From: Eurosta solidaginis
Lineage: Eukaryota; Arthropoda; Insecta; Diptera; Tephritidae
Length of the DNA: 64,000 nt
Reading direction: 5' to 3'
NCBI RefSeq assembly: GCF_040869045.1
Contig: NC_090322.1
Coordinates: forward strand, 273,694,662-273,758,661
The translations under genes were made by a program, and so were the position numbers. This document shows, in pieces, positions 10,863 to 22,740 of the stretch. Below the pieces are notes generated by a model, which was not told where the DNA came from, searched no databases, and saw nothing but the letters and a program-made list of their open reading frames with translations. How positions within the stretch are numbered: the stretch's first letter is position 1; the number at the start of each line of letters is the position of its first letter.

Positions 10863-11300
10863 CAAGAATGCTGAAACGTTATCATTTCCTTTCATTAATA
10901 AGCAAAATTAACTTAACAAAATGATTTCGATTGCTTTCGCCACCAAACGAAACCAATTCGGTTATTAATCACTCGCCATTATCTTTAATTTCGCACAAGC
11001 TTTGCGGAACGCTCTTTGTAGCTATGGCGCAAACACAAAGTTCATGTTAGTATTTTATCCTGTCAATTTCGGCTTTTGTTTGCAATAGATTGTATTAATC
11101 AAATAATTTGAAATTCACAAAATTAAATTTAGTTTTTAGTATTAGCACTTTTTTATTTGAATTTTAGGGGTTGTTCTAGTTATATAATAAAACACGCTGG
11201 ATTTAATTTTTAAGATTTATATTAAACAGTATTCAATGATGATTCGGAGCAGGATCGCCAAAATATACAATATAGAAATTAATAAATTTCTATTTAATTT
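10863..11300. other. non-coding, no recognised feature
   Basis: AT-rich sequence without an ORF, inverted termini or a match to other parts of the window that I could see. Confidence 0.4.
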
Positions 11301-11304
11301 TGTA

Positions 11305-13012
11305 TAATACTAGCAGACTCGGCAGACGTTGTTCTGCCCTAAATTTGGTCTACCTGCATACATTTTAATAAGCTTTTTCCGTCTAACTCTGCCCTCGCCC
11401 CTCTACACTTTTTCCCAATCTGTATTCACTCCTCCCTCCGTATTTTTCGCTTTATCTATCTCCATCTTCATCTCATTCTATCTCTTTCTCAGTCTCCTTC
11501 TCTCTTTTCTCTTCTCTCAAGTTTTTCTCATTCTTCTTCATATCTTATCGCCAGTCCCAGGGGGTGGTATGTATTTTGTTCCAGTCCCTTTCCGAGTCTC
11601 AGTCCCAGTCCGTCTCTGGTTTACTTCCCGGAAAAAAGGACCGTAAATACTAATATAGGCAAATTTATATACAAATTTCAGGAAAATTTAATTGGACGTA
11701 TGTAAATAGGTATGTGGGATTATTAATTCATGTCTTTATTTCGGCTTCGCATGCATGCCAGGTTAATGCGACTAAATCGAATATCACAATGAAAATTACT
11801 GTAGAGCTCCCAGCAACCGGTTTCCTTTGATATCCATAATACACACACATTTATCCGGGCCCATGTTTTGGCCTATATCTCGAGACCCTAACCACCCAGC
11901 GGTCTAAAACTTACTCTGTACTAAAGCACACATCAACATCTTCAATTTTATACCCATAATGTAAAAACACATTCTAGGTGTATCCGGGTCCATGTTTTGG
12001 CCTATATCTCGAGACCCTACTCACCCAGCGGTGTAAAAAAACTTACTCTGTACTAAAGCATACAGCAACAGCTTCAATTTGATACCCATAATGTAAAAAC
12101 ACATTCTAGGTGTATCCGGGTCCACGTTTTGGCCTATATCTCGAGACCCTAGTCACCAATAGGCATGAAAACTACCCTGTACTAAAGCACTCATCAACAG
12201 CTTCAATTTGATACCCATAATGTAAAAACACTATCTAGGCGTTCACGGGCCCACGTTTTGGCCTATATCTCGAGCCCTAGTCACCCAGGGGTATGAAAAT
12301 TACTCTCTACTAAAGCACTCATCAACAGCTTTCATTTGATATCCATATCCTATAAACACATTATAGGGGTACCGGGGTCCACGTTTTGGCCTGTATCTCG
12401 AGACCCTAGTCACCCAGGGGTATGAAAATTACTCTCTACTAAAGCTCTCATCAACAGCTTTCATTTGTTATCCATATTCTATAAACACATTCCAGGGGTA
12501 CCCGTGTCCACGTTTTGGCCTATATCTCGAGACCCTAGTCACCCAGGGGTATGAAAATTACCCTCTACTAAAGCACTCATCAACAGCTTTCATTTGATAT
12601 CCATATTCTATAAACACATTCTAGGGGTACCCGGGTCCACGTTTGGCCTATATCTCGAGACCCTGTGCGTCGATCCTGAATTTTCTTTGCTACAAACCTC
12701 ACGGAGCCCGAGACCTTTCCAACGAATGCAAACTGTGGAAATCGGTTCGTGCGTTCTGGAGTTATAGCGTCAGGAAGGAAAACCCGACTTATTTTTATGA
12801 GTAATTTTTCAAATTTTGAATTTTTTCTAAAAAAAAAGTCGTAACTCAAGAATGGCTAAACCGATTTGGGATTTCAAAATCAACTAACCATCATCTCTCC
12901 TTCCTGTATCTTTCCTAAAAATTTCATGGCAATCTTTATATCCGTTCTCGAGTTATGGAGTGACAATCAAAAGGTACACTTCTTTTTTTTTTACATATAT
13001 AGATATGTAGTT
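11305..13012. repeat. repeat element with about seven 120-bp tandem units
   Basis: The left end reads actagcagactcggcagacg, followed by a pyrimidine-rich stretch. From about 11855 to 12660 a unit of 115-125 bp recurs about seven times, each carrying gttttggcctatatctcgag, a cacccag motif and aaagcactcatcaacag. After the array comes gcgttctggagttatagcg and a T-rich end at about 13000 (atatatagat). The general layout (degenerate leader, internal tandem array, ttatagcg...tatag tail) is common for dispersed repeats of insect genomes. I assign no class. Confidence 0.6.
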
Positions 13013-13189
13013 AAACTTTATTGTTTTAAAAGATATTTTTGTTGAATGAAAATATTTTCATTTTTTGATAGATAACCAAAAACAATCTAATAATAATAAA
13101 TTTAAAATTTAACAAAGTATATTTATTACAAGTAAATAACCCTACAGTAGCATTGCTTGCACTCTTCGAGTGGAGGTGTACGTTTCAAC

Positions 13190-13425
13190 ATTAACATCCT
13201 TTCGTTTCGGCTAAAAACTTTTTATTACTGCTTTAAAAATAATGTTCGCAGCCTTGATATATTTTCTTAAAATTTTCAGTATGTTTTTCATGTTTCATTT
13301 GTGCACAGCGAAATGCCTTTCCCATGCATTTATTGCGGTCGTGGATATCCTTCAAAACAAAAGTAAAATTATAATTATAATTGCTTTAGCTGCAAATATT
13401 TTCTATACCTTTTTTTTCTGATTCT
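13190..13425 (-). mobile_element. fragment of the GCGGCCGAAGG MITE family
   Basis: The sequence from cctttcgtttcggct to ttttttct is the reverse complement of about 19165-19385, including attgctttagctgcaaatat and gtttcatttgtgcacagcg. It ends where the coding stretch at 13450 begins. Confidence 0.65.
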
Positions 13426-13449
13426 TTTCGGCATAGATTTAAGTCCATC

Positions 13450-16388
13450 TCAAATCTACCCACCTTCTCGATCTAACAGAAGAGGAGCTCTTAAAAATTA
13501 CAAAATCGCAAACTCCAAAACCTTTACAAAGGAAAAAACTTACTTCGGTACAAGCGGATAGTGTTATGAAAGACGTGCGTAAAGCTGGCAGACCCAAGTG
13601 CTCAAAAATAAGTTTAAGTTGTTTGAGAATTAAGTGCATTTTAGGTGCTATTTAGGGCCACAAAAGATAATTTAGGTGCTCATTTGGTTTTCGAGATATT
13701 CGCAAAAAAGTGTGGGTCTGCTAGGTTAACGTCAAGCTAGCAGACCCACAACTTAAATTTCATTTTATTTTAAATAAAAAATATTCAAAATTGGGGGCTA
13801 TTTAGGTGCTTTTTAGGGCCACAAAAGATAATATAGGTTTTCATTTCGTTTTCGAGATATTCGCAAAAAGGTGTGGGTCTGCTAGGTTAACGTCAAGCTA
13901 GCAGACCCACAATTTAAATTTCATTTTTTTTTAAATAAAAAGTATATCAAAACTAGGAGCTATTTAGGTGCTTTTTAGGGCCACAAAAGATAATTTAGGT
14001 GTTCAGTTAGTTTTCGAGATATTCGCAAAAAGGTGTGGGTCTGCTAGGTTAACGTCAAGCTATCAGACCCACAACTTAAATTTCATTTTATTTTAAATAA
14101 AAAATATATCAAAATTAGGAGCTAGTTCGGTGCTTTTTAGGGCCACAAAAGATAATTTAGGTTTTCATTTAGTTTTCAAAATATTCGCAAAAAAGTGTGG
14201 TTCTGCTAGGTTAACGTCAAGCTAGCAGACCCACAACTTAAATTTTATTTTATTTTAAATAAAAAATATATCAAAATTAGGAGCTATTTAGGTGCTTTTT
14301 AGGGCCACAAAAGATAATTTAGGTTTTCATTTCGTTTTCGAGATATTCGCAAAAATGTGTGGGTCTGCTAGGTTAACGTCAAGCTAGCAGACCCACAACT
14401 TAAATTTCATTTTATTTTAAATAAAAAATATATCAAAATTAGGAGCTATTTAGGTGCTTTTTAGGGCCACAAAAGATAATTTAGGTTTTCATTTAGTTTT
14501 CGAGATATTCGCAAAAAAGTGTGGGTCTGCTAGGTTAACGTCAAGCTAGCAGACCCACAACTTAAATTTCATTTTATTTTAAATAAAAAATATATCAAAA
14601 TTAGGAGCTATTTAGGTGCTTTTTAGGGCCACAAAAGATAATTTAGGTTTTCATTTAGTTTTCGAGATATTCGCAAAAAAGTGTGGGTCTGCTAGGTTAA
14701 CGTCAAGCTAGCAGACCCACAACTTAAATTTCATTTTATTTTAAATAAAAAATATATCAAAATTAGGAGCTATTTAGGTGCTTTTTAGGGCCACAAAAGA
14801 TAATTTAGGTTTCATTTCGCTTTCGAGATATTCGCAAAAAGGTGTAGGTCTGCTAGGTTAACGTCAAGCTAGCAGACCCACAATTTAAATTTCATTTTTT
14901 TTTTAATAAAAAGTATATCAAAATTAGGAGCTATTTAGGTGCTTTTTAGGGCCACAAAAGATAATTTAGGTTTTCATTTCGTTTTCGAGATATTCGCAAA
15001 AAGGTGTGGGTCTGCTAGGTTAACGTCAAGCTAGCAGACCCACAACTTAAATTTCATTTTATTTTAAATAAAAAATATATCAAAATTAGGAGCTATTTAG
15101 GTGCTTTTTAGGGCCACAAAAGATAATTTAGGTTTTCATTTAGTTTTCGAGATATTCGCAAAAAAGTGTGGGTCTGCTAGGTTAACGTCAAGCTAGCAGA
15201 CCCACACCTTTTTGCGAATATCTCGAAAACGAAATGGAAACCTAAATTATCTTTTGTGGCCCCAAAAAGCACCTAAATAGCTCCCAATTTTGATATACTT
15301 TTTATTTGAAAAAAATTAAATTTAAATTTTGGGTCTGCTAGCTTGACGTTAACCTAGCAGACCCACACCTTTTTGCGAATATCTCGAAAACGAAATGAAA
15401 ACCTAAATTATCTTTTGTGGCCCTAAAAAGCACCTAAATAGCTCCTAATTTTGATATAATTTTAATTAAAAAAAAAAAGAAATTTAAATTGTGGGTCTGC
15501 TAGCTTGACGTTAACCTAGCAGACCCACACCTTTTTGCGAATATCTCGAAAACGAAATGAAAACCTAAATTATCTTTTGTGGCCCTAAAAAGCACCTAAA
15601 TAGCTCCTAATTTTGATATACTTTTTATTTAAAAAAAATGAAATTTAAATTGTGGGTCTGCTAGCTTGACGTTAACCTAGCAGACCCACACCTTTTTGCG
15701 AATATCTCGAAAACGAAATGAAAACCTAAATTATCTTTTGTGGCCCTAAAAAGCACCTAAATAGCTCCTAATTTTGATATATTTTTTATTTAAAATAAAA
15801 TGAAATTTAAGTTGTGGGTCTGCTAGCTTGACGTTAACCTAGCAGACCCACACCTTTTTGCGAATATTTCGAAAACGAAATGAAAACCTAAATTATCTTT
15901 TGTGGCCCTAAAAGCACCTAAATAGCTCCTAATTTTGATATATTTTTTATTTAAAATAAAATGAAATTTAAGTTGTGAGTCTGCTAGCATGACGTTAACC
16001 TAGCAGACCCACACCTTTTGCGAATATCTCGAAAACGAAATGAAAACCTAAATTATCTTTTGTGGCTCTAAAAAGCACCTAAATAGCTCCTAATTTTGAT
16101 ATATTTTTATTTAAAATAAAATGAAATTTAAGTTGTGGGTCTGCTAGCTTGACGTTAACCTAGCAGACCCACACTTTTTTGCGAATATCTCGAAAACCAA
16201 ATGAGCACCTAAATTATCTTTTGAGGCCCTAAATAGCACCTAAAATGCACTTAATTCTCAAACAACTTAAACTTATTTTTGAGCACTTGGGTCTGCCAGC
16301 TTTACGCACGTTTATGAAAGAGGTAGAAGTGAAGGATAGCGAGGGTGAGACTGCAAACGAAGATGACTTACTTATTGAACTTTGTTAA
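13450..16388 (+). pseudogene. coding stretch interrupted by a Foldback element
   Basis: Removing 13573-16311 and one copy of the 9-bp duplication joins two open frames exactly in phase. The left part reads ...LTEEELLKITKSQTPK...QADSVMK, and the right part reads EVEVKDSEGETANEDDLLIELC then stop (TAA 16386-16388). The left part is preceded by an AG at 13438-13439 after a T-rich tract, a plausible splice acceptor. The product is charged and acidic at its end; I do not recognise it. It may be the C-terminus of a host protein or of a transposase. It is on the same strand as the terminal exon at 16915. Confidence 0.5.
13573..16311. mobile_element. Foldback element, 2.74 kb, 9-bp target duplication
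   Basis: The two ends are identical inverted sequences (acgtgcgtaaagctggcaga... and its complement), flanked by ttatgaaag at 13564-13572 and 16312-16320. The whole element is a giant palindrome. The left arm has ten tandem units starting near 13710 with a 160-162-bp period, and the right arm has about seven units in inverse orientation, meeting at about 15168-15206. Each unit holds its own 38-bp near-palindrome centred on gttaacgtcaa and bounded by gtgggtctgct / agcagacccac. Drosophila FB elements have the same design and also duplicate 9 bp. No transposase is present between the arms. Confidence 0.9.
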
Positions 16389-16441
16389 CAAAATATTTCT
16401 CAATATGTGCATACTTAAGAATAATTGTATATGTAGAATTT

Positions 16442-16754
16442 TGTGCGTGTTTTCTACTGTATGATCAGATGAGAAGTGTTTTTTGCCGCTATGCGAATAT
16501 GTTATTGAAGCTATAACTCGCTCTATGTGCAAAGTGAACAGCTAACTGACCGTCTCATATTCATGTAACCGTCGTTTATTCGTGTAACGGTGACTACAAG
16601 AAAATACAAACACAAGAGTTTATTCTTACAGTGGCCAAAGAAGAGCTAAACTTAAACTAAGAGAAATCAAAATGTAATGTTGTCTATTTGAGAGCTAAAC
16701 TCAAACTAAGAGAAATCAAAATGTAATGTTGTCTATTTGATGTAGAGCCACCAT
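16442..16754 (-). mobile_element. solo LTR of the CsRn1-like gypsy
   Basis: In reverse complement it matches the LTR at 35009-35276: ggtggctctacatc at the start, cttctttggccactgtaagaa in the middle, and gtagaaaacac near the end. About 45 bp (gagctaaact...gtctatttga) are duplicated in tandem at about 16640-16740. No internal region is attached. The 3' end lacks about 13 bp present in the full element. Confidence 0.8.
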
Positions 16755-16914
16755 ATATATATTGATATTTGATCAAATTTGCAAAATATATATAAGATGT
16801 GGATATATTTGTGTGCACAAAGTATGCTTTAAGTGCTGATTCCTAAGGAAGATTTGACGTATAGAAGCCGCTCATGATACAGATTAACTTATCATCCAAT
16901 ATGTTTTCCAATAG
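16755..16914 (+). other. intron-like sequence ending in a 3' splice site
   Basis: No ORF. It ends atgttttccaatag at 16901-16914, a good acceptor immediately before an open frame. Confidence 0.4.
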
Positions 16915-17070
16915 ACATCCGGCGGTAGCTTCAAGGGAAAAGCGAGTACCCAATACGTTGAAAAAAAGGTGAAAAAATTAGATACTTCCGTTGCTCTTTC
17001 GCAATGGCATCTTAACGCGAAAAAGAGTACCATATTAGTGGAACCAATAAATGCTGAATTAAATATCTAA
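16915..17070 (+). CDS. terminal exon of an unidentified gene
   Basis: After the acceptor at 16913-16914 an open frame of 51 codons runs to TAA (17068-17070): it starts TSGGSFKGK, continues with the basic YVEKKVKK and ends EPINAELNI. I do not recognise the family. Upstream exons would lie on the plus strand; the coding piece at 13450-16388 is a candidate, but it carries its own stop. The stop codon is only 8 bp from the stop of the convergent ZAD gene at 17079, so the two transcripts must overlap at their 3' ends. The exon is short, so chance is not excluded. Confidence 0.4.
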   Translation, partial: TSGGSFKGKASTQYVEKKVKKLDTSVALSQWHLNAKKSTILVEPINAELNI

Positions 17071-17078
17071 AATCTTAT

Positions 17079-18604
17079 TTATTTTTTTTTTTCTTTTATA
17101 TCGTTATATGTTTCAGCTTCATTTTGAAATTTCCTTTTTTCTTTAAATCGTATAACAAAATTTTCTACCTCGTTTGAATTAACTTTGTGAACACCCTTAA
17201 CATGTCGGCGTATCCTAAATGTATAATAGAAGAACTCTTAATTTACAGAAAAAATGATAGATAGTAATCACGTACTTGTACATTTCAGGAAATCCTTTAT
17301 CACAAATGGAACATCTCAACGGCATTCCTGTATGTTCCAAGCGGTGTCTTTGTAGTGTCCATTCATACAAATATTCCTTTCCACAGTCAACACATTTCCA
17401 TTGGACTCCTTCATGCAAATGTAAATGTTTTTGTAAAGACGATTTTTTTGTGAATGCTTTTTCGCATTTATCACATTTAAATGGCATATCACCTGTATGA
17501 CTTCGGAGATGTACTTCAAGATCCACAGAGCGCACATATTGCTTTTCACAATATTTACATTGAATTGTTTGGCCAGCATGCTTCTGTTTATGTACTAGAA
17601 GATTACCTTTAAATAAAAAGGATTGATCGCATTCATCACAGTGGAAGCATGGTTTTCGACCAGGATCATGTGTTTTCAAATGATTTTTACGTGCCATTTT
17701 GGTATAAAATTTTCTTTCACATATAGAGCAAGCAAGTTGACGCTCTCTATTATTTTCATGTATTAGCTCATGTTGTACTAAAGTACTACGATGAGTGAAG
17801 GTGCGCGCTAAAAAAATATTTTTAGATATTTTAGCAGTTTTAGTACTATCGTTGAAATATTACTTACGACATGACTTGCATAGAAAATATTTCAAATTTC
17901 GATTACAAGAATGGCGTAAAATCTGTTTCCTCGTCATTGATATCTCGCACACACTACAAGCTACTACATTGTTTTTTAGTTTTTTCTTTGATAATACTTT
18001 GATGGTGTTTGCAGATTTAATGGTGTCCGTGTGACTTGTGCTCTTTGATGCATCTGGGTTGGAGGCACATTGATTTTCTTCAATTAATGCCTGCATAAAT
18101 TCCATAGAGTTAGAATCGTCTTCCTTAAGGAAATTGCCACAACCCACTGTTAATGGCTCTTCTTCAGGAATGTTTTTCTAAAAAATAAACAACATATAAA
18201 TCATTTTAAGAACTATTATATAACAACCAGTCACTTACATTGCTATCACATATCGAGGATTCTTTATCAACACCAACCCATTCGAAGAACTTGCTTGTTT
18301 CCGAGTGAAACTTTTTGAAAGTCATTCGTAACGTGGTATCTGCCTCTCGCGCCATTGTAATAAACAAATACACTTCTTTAAGTTTCGCTGCACAGCCATA
18401 ACAGAAATATTCATATGCTTTTGTTGTGTGCTCTTTATCTTCGCACTCATTATTTAAAAATAAATTCAACTGAGTACATTTCTGGAAACATTCTGCATGT
18501 GTCAAGTTTTCTGTTATATCTTCTACAGGTAAATGCCATTCAAGAAGCGGCACGGAATCCTCAACTCTTAAACAAACTCTGCACATGTTCCTTAATGAAT
18601 CCAT
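17079..18604 (-). CDS. ZAD-C2H2 zinc-finger protein, intact
   Basis: Four exons: 18239-18604, 17868-18177, 17276-17807 and 17079-17214. All introns (60-61 bp) are GT-AG, and the total of 1344 bases encodes 447 residues. The ZAD (zf-AD) domain at residues about 5-80 has its four zinc cysteines at C8, C11, C68 and C71; in this insect family it mediates dimerisation. A linker follows with a CxxC pair (CSVCEISM). About seven C2H2 fingers come from exon 3, with the last finger completed by exon 4 (RRHVKGVH). The role is presumably a sequence-specific nuclear regulator; the target is unknown. The ATG at 18602-18604 sits right before MCRVC, as in the paralogues. AATAAA overlaps the stop codon. Confidence 0.9.
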
Positions 18605-18877
18605 TGTTTTTACAAAATTATTGTTAAAATGTAAATGGTATTGTTTATTGCACTTTCGTCAAGAGCCCTACTCGATACCATTGTAAATTCATGCAAGGGA
18701 TAGAGTTGGCAAATATCTTTGTACCTATGATTTTGTCACAGCTACTGAAATATCACAGTACATTTCAGCGACAGCTTACAAGGAATATTCGTGACTGATT
18801 GCTTGTGACAGCATTTATTTCACGTTACCAATCACAGACTCAAACATAGCTCTCATCACAGGAACAAATCGCGGTAG
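18605..18877 (-). promoter_or_regulatory. upstream region of the ZAD gene
   Basis: About 270 bp between the start codon and the next transposon. No TATA box is evident. A strip at about 18660-18690 (gtatcgagtagggctcttg on the minus strand) contains a TATCGA half of the DRE motif, weak evidence at best. Confidence 0.25.
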
Positions 18878-19486
18878 TAGTGCAGTTTACGGCACCCACC
18901 CTAAAGTTGGGCCAAGATTTTCGAGTAAGGTATCAAACGCATATTAATCTCGAAAACAATAATTTGAAGGCGGAAAAGAAAAATTGTATCTCTGTCCGGA
19001 GATATTTGCAGTTGAATTTTAATGTGGTTGTTTTTTATAAGCGCGGCCGAAGGCCGCCAACGCATAAAGGTGTTCTGCGCAAAAATACTATGGATCCCAC
19101 CCCCCGTTTCGGAGGGACCCGCGTGTCTTTTTCCGGTTTTTCGTTAATATCTTTTGAACGGGTAAAAACAGAAAAAAAGGTATAGAAAATATTTGCAGCT
19201 AAAGCAATTATAATTATAATTTTACTTTTGTTTTGAAAGATATCCACGACCGCAATAAATGCACGGGAAAGGGATTTCGCTGTGCACAAATGAAACATGA
19301 AAAACATACTGAAATTTTTAAGAAAATATATCAAGGCTGCGAACATTATTTTTAAAGCAGTAATAAAAAGTTTTTAGCCGAGACGAAAATATGTTAATTC
19401 TTGATCTAGACGTGAATACGCGTCTTTTGATACCTCACTCCAAAATTTTGGCCCAAATTTCGGTGGGTACCGTAAACTGCACTATT
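18878..19486. mobile_element. 0.6-kb MITE with long inverted repeats
   Basis: Ends agtgcagtttacggcaccca and its complement near 19486; the arms pair over about 45 bp. The centre holds the family signature gcggccgaaggccgccaacg and ctatggatcccacc, which recurs at 21650, 22170, 31265, 33590 and 50410. Non-coding. Confidence 0.75.
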
Positions 19487-19665
19487 GCCCAAATCGCTTC
19501 TATGTTCAATACAATGAGCAAGTTTCTTAAGGGTAATTCTTTACTTTAGCTCACAACTGCTAAAATCCGAAAGCGAAAATTCCAAATTTTATTTCTGTCA
19601 AAAGATATTTCGAAAAAAACCGAGAAATGACCCCAGAGCGCTCCGAAACCGGGGCTGGAATCCAT

Positions 19666-21617
19666 TAGTGATGGACGATATGGCGATTTTGAACTATCAG
19701 TGAAAATAGATATGGCTATTTTTGAATATCGGCTATTTTTTATAGCTATAGCGATCGCTTTATTTCAACAAGCGATTCCATACAGAAGAGCGATTTTGAG
19801 CTATCAGTGAATATAGGTATGGCTATTTTTTACAGCTATGGCTATTTTTTAAAGCTATGGCGATCGCTTTAATTTATCTTTAATAAGCGAATCTGCAATT
19901 ATTTGTATACTTGTATATAAAAAATGAATGTTTAAGTCTTTTTACCAGAGTAGATTGAATGTTATACATTAATTTATACTAAATTAAATTTTATTAGAAT
20001 ATATGAACCAAAATTGGAATAAAAAGAAAAAAGTATGTACCTTTAATTGTAAACTAATGTAATGTGAAATTCTAATTTTCTGAGATGTTATGATATATAT
20101 TATTATCTGGCTGACGACAATATGTTCAGACTCGTATTACACTCAATGAGATGAAACTAGCTGAAATAAATGTATATGCATCTTTGTTTTATAAATTTTG
20201 TTAATTGAAAATGCTTTGATTTTTAAATGTAAGATGAATCAACCCGAAATAAATCTGTATATATAACACCATAAAAACATGATTTATTTACTATATTATA
20301 CTACACCGATGTATTCAGAAATACTCCGTATGAATTTATTCTGAAAGTTGTATTTGGCTGCATAAATTTGTACAGTAAAGTGAATCAATTTTTAATGAAA
20401 AATACAGAGGAAAAATATAGCAAATTCTTCAAACTATTACAAAAATATTCTTTAGCAGAAAATTAGCCACCCACTGCAGTGCCCTAGAAATTAGCCGGAG
20501 AATTCAACCATATACAAACCATATGACAAATCTAGAATTGCATTCTCCCAAAAACGTTAAATTTTGAGTTAATCTGTTTACAATAAGACGAGTGATATAT
20601 GTTTCTATAATTTTTTTATTTTACCATCAAAAACACAAATTTTATAAAACTGTTAACGGCTACTGCCTAGAAGTATGAACTTATGAATAACACAGGCAAT
20701 CAATCTTAGGCCAAGTCTAAAGACCCATGTCTATTTGGCATCACATAGTGTAATTAAAAACAAAAAAAATTCTGTCATTCCATTTCTTTTATACATTTCA
20801 TGAAATTAAAGTTTTAAAATTAACTTATATTGCTTGTTTAATATTTTGACAAATATTAATTATTTTATTATAAATACTTAAATATAAAATCAAAATATAA
20901 CGAATTTTATATTTTATGATTGGCGTTTAAAAAGATAAGCATTTTAGCCTTTTCATCATCTAAGCGCATTCTTCTCTCGCTTAAAATAAGGCCGGCTTGA
21001 GAAAAAAGTCTTTCACAGGGAACCGATGTTCCTAAACACCCCAACTTTTCGCGAGCTACAGGAGATAGATTGGGATACTTGTAATTGTTTTTCTGCCACC
21101 ATAAAAAAGGATCAGCTTTTCGTGCAATTACAGTTTCTTCTATATACCTCTGCGCTTCGATAATTGCTCTTGAATGAGTTGTGCCTTGCGGTCTCTTTGA
21201 TCTTTGCATTGATTATTTTTGAGTTCGATCTTTCGCTTGTTTGTAAAAATTACCAAAACCACGTGGCTGCTTTTCTAGCCGACTTCACAATGTCGTCGTT
21301 CTAGTTGTTGCACAAGTTTGCTTTGTTCCGTTCGCTGTTTCGGAAAGTAAAGCACACAGATGAGCAATGATGAACGATATCTCACTATCGATGATTGCAT
21401 CGCTGCTATTAGTATTAGAATTCCATGCAGAAGGAAAATCGCCAATCGCTATAATCGCTATTGGCGATATTCTGCCAGAGGTGATTGTCATTCAAAAGAA
21501 TCGAATGAAGGAAAATAGCCAATCACTGATATATTTGGATTGCAATAGCCATAGCTATTAGCGATTTGTCAATAGCGGCGATGCAATCACCAATAGCGAA
21601 ATATCGGGCCATCACTA
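19666..21617. mobile_element. 1.95-kb hAT element, 8-bp target duplication
   Basis: Termini tagtgatgg...ccatcacta, flanked by gaatccat at 19658-19665 and 21618-21625. Both ends carry many short subterminal motifs (gcgatt, atggctatttt, tagcgat), the arrangement of hAT transposase binding sites. It encodes only the end of a transposase, so it is a deletion derivative. Confidence 0.85.
20907..21209 (-). pseudogene. hAT transposase, C-terminal dimerisation domain
   Basis: A 100-codon frame covering the hAT C-terminal dimerisation region: DPFLWWQKN at residues about 38-46, the conserved block TSVPCERLFSQAG at about 65-77, and ERRMRLDD before the end. A full hAT transposase is about 600 residues; the catalytic part is missing. 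The frame starts near a region with no similarity, so the ATG is probably not native. The domain ends in-frame at TTT TAA (minus strand) close to 20907. Confidence 0.8.
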
Positions 21618-21689
21618 GAATCCATAGTGTTTTTGCGCAGAACACCTTTCGGCCTTCGACCGCGCTTATCAAAGATTACCCTGGTTGAG

Positions 21690-21954
21690 TGCAACACCGG
21701 TTTGGAGACCAATGCCCCTATTACCGTTTACAACTCAACTCTGGTTGGGTTGAAATTTCGCAATTTGGTTTACAGATTACAACTCAACCTGTCAAAAAAA
21801 ATGTCGGTTGAGTTGTCTAGTCTAATAACTTTTGGTATTACCGCTTACAACCTTATGTTAGTGTAGTTGTCAAAGACGTCAAAATCTTACAACTGATTAC
21901 TAGCAGTTGTCTCATACAATTTTGCAGTTGTTTTGAAAAAATGTTTAGAAGGCG
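21690..21954. repeat. short repeats with gttgagttg motifs
   Basis: The stretch around 21712-21850 carries the motifs accgtttacaactcaac, acagattacaactcaacc and accgcttacaacc. It may be a small MITE between accgtttacaa and its weak complement. No gene. Confidence 0.3.
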
Positions 21955-22378
21955 GTTCACCACCTAATTTTTAACAAAAATTTTCAAAGTTGGTATCAAA
22001 AGACGCGTTTCGACCTCCGATTTAGGAATCCGAAAACAAAAATTAAATATTTAATTTCTATCATATCATTTCGGTTAAAATTTTCATGTGATTGTTGAAT
22101 TTTGCCAGATATTTTGTACACACTAATGCAGAAAGGCGTTGGATCCACCCAGGGTTATTTTTACAAAGCGTGGCCGAAGGCCGCCAACGCAGAAAAATGT
22201 TATGTGCAAAAAGCTATGGATCGGGTCTCATATATCGGACCCTCTCGGGGCCATTTTGTGGGTTTTTGTAAATATTTTTCGACAGAAATAAAATTTTAAA
22301 TTTCCTCTTTCAAATCCTAAAAACGGAGATCGAAACACGTCTTTTGATACCACCTTTGATAAAAGTTAGATGGTGCAC
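21955..22378. mobile_element. MITE with long inverted repeats
   Basis: The left arm (caccacctaattttta...ggtatcaaaagacgcgtttcga) pairs with the right arm ending agatggtgcac at about 22378. The centre has the same signature ggccgaaggccgccaacg and gctatggat. It is a diverged member of the family at 18878. Confidence 0.65.
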
Positions 22379-22454
22379 GGTCTCATAAAACGTTACTGAA
22401 TAAAAGCAAAAAATTTAAAGCCGGTAGTTAAACTTTTTTAATCAAACAATAATC

Positions 22455-22740
22455 AACAATTTTGGGTAATAGTCCAGTTGAGGGGTCGACTGCTAATACG
22501 CTACCAAAAATATCGAGAGAGGTGTCAAAAGACGCGTATTAATCTCGAGAACAATAATCCGATGGCAACATTTTATCTATATCCGGAGATATTTGCAGTT
22601 GAAGTTGGAGATTTTCATGTGGTTGTTGTTGTGTTTGTACCCACCAAAAAAATTGTGCATCAGCGTGGCGGTAGCCACGGTTATACCACACACCCGGACT
22701 TGGCATGGCGTAGCCCAGGGTTATTTCGTTTAAACGAAGG
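22455..22740 (+). mobile_element. 5' half of the 50139-type MITE
   Basis: From ggtaatagtccagttgaggg to gcccagggttattt it is about 90 percent identical by eye to 50139-50405, including the central ccacggttataccacac. The right inverted repeat is missing; Harbinger transposase sequence follows directly. Confidence 0.7.

Larger units (their letters stand above)
19533..21690 (-). mobile_element. second MITE copy, opened by a hAT element
   Basis: It begins ggtaattctttactttag with cacaactgctaa and then the complement of the family centre. It is interrupted at 19666 and resumes at 21618 with atagtgtttttgcgcagaac and cggccttcgaccgcgc. Joining the two sides restores the ggatccatagt motif of the other copies. 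Confidence 0.65.

Noticed and set aside
11329..11646. 105-codon hydrophobic frame
   Set aside because: It results from a CT-rich stretch of the tandem-repeat element; no signal-peptide logic or homology is visible.
13640..16290. Regular repeats with spacers, CRISPR-like at first sight
   Set aside because: The 162-bp units have no unique spacers, reverse orientation in the middle and have a 9-bp target duplication outside; this is a Foldback element in a fly genome.
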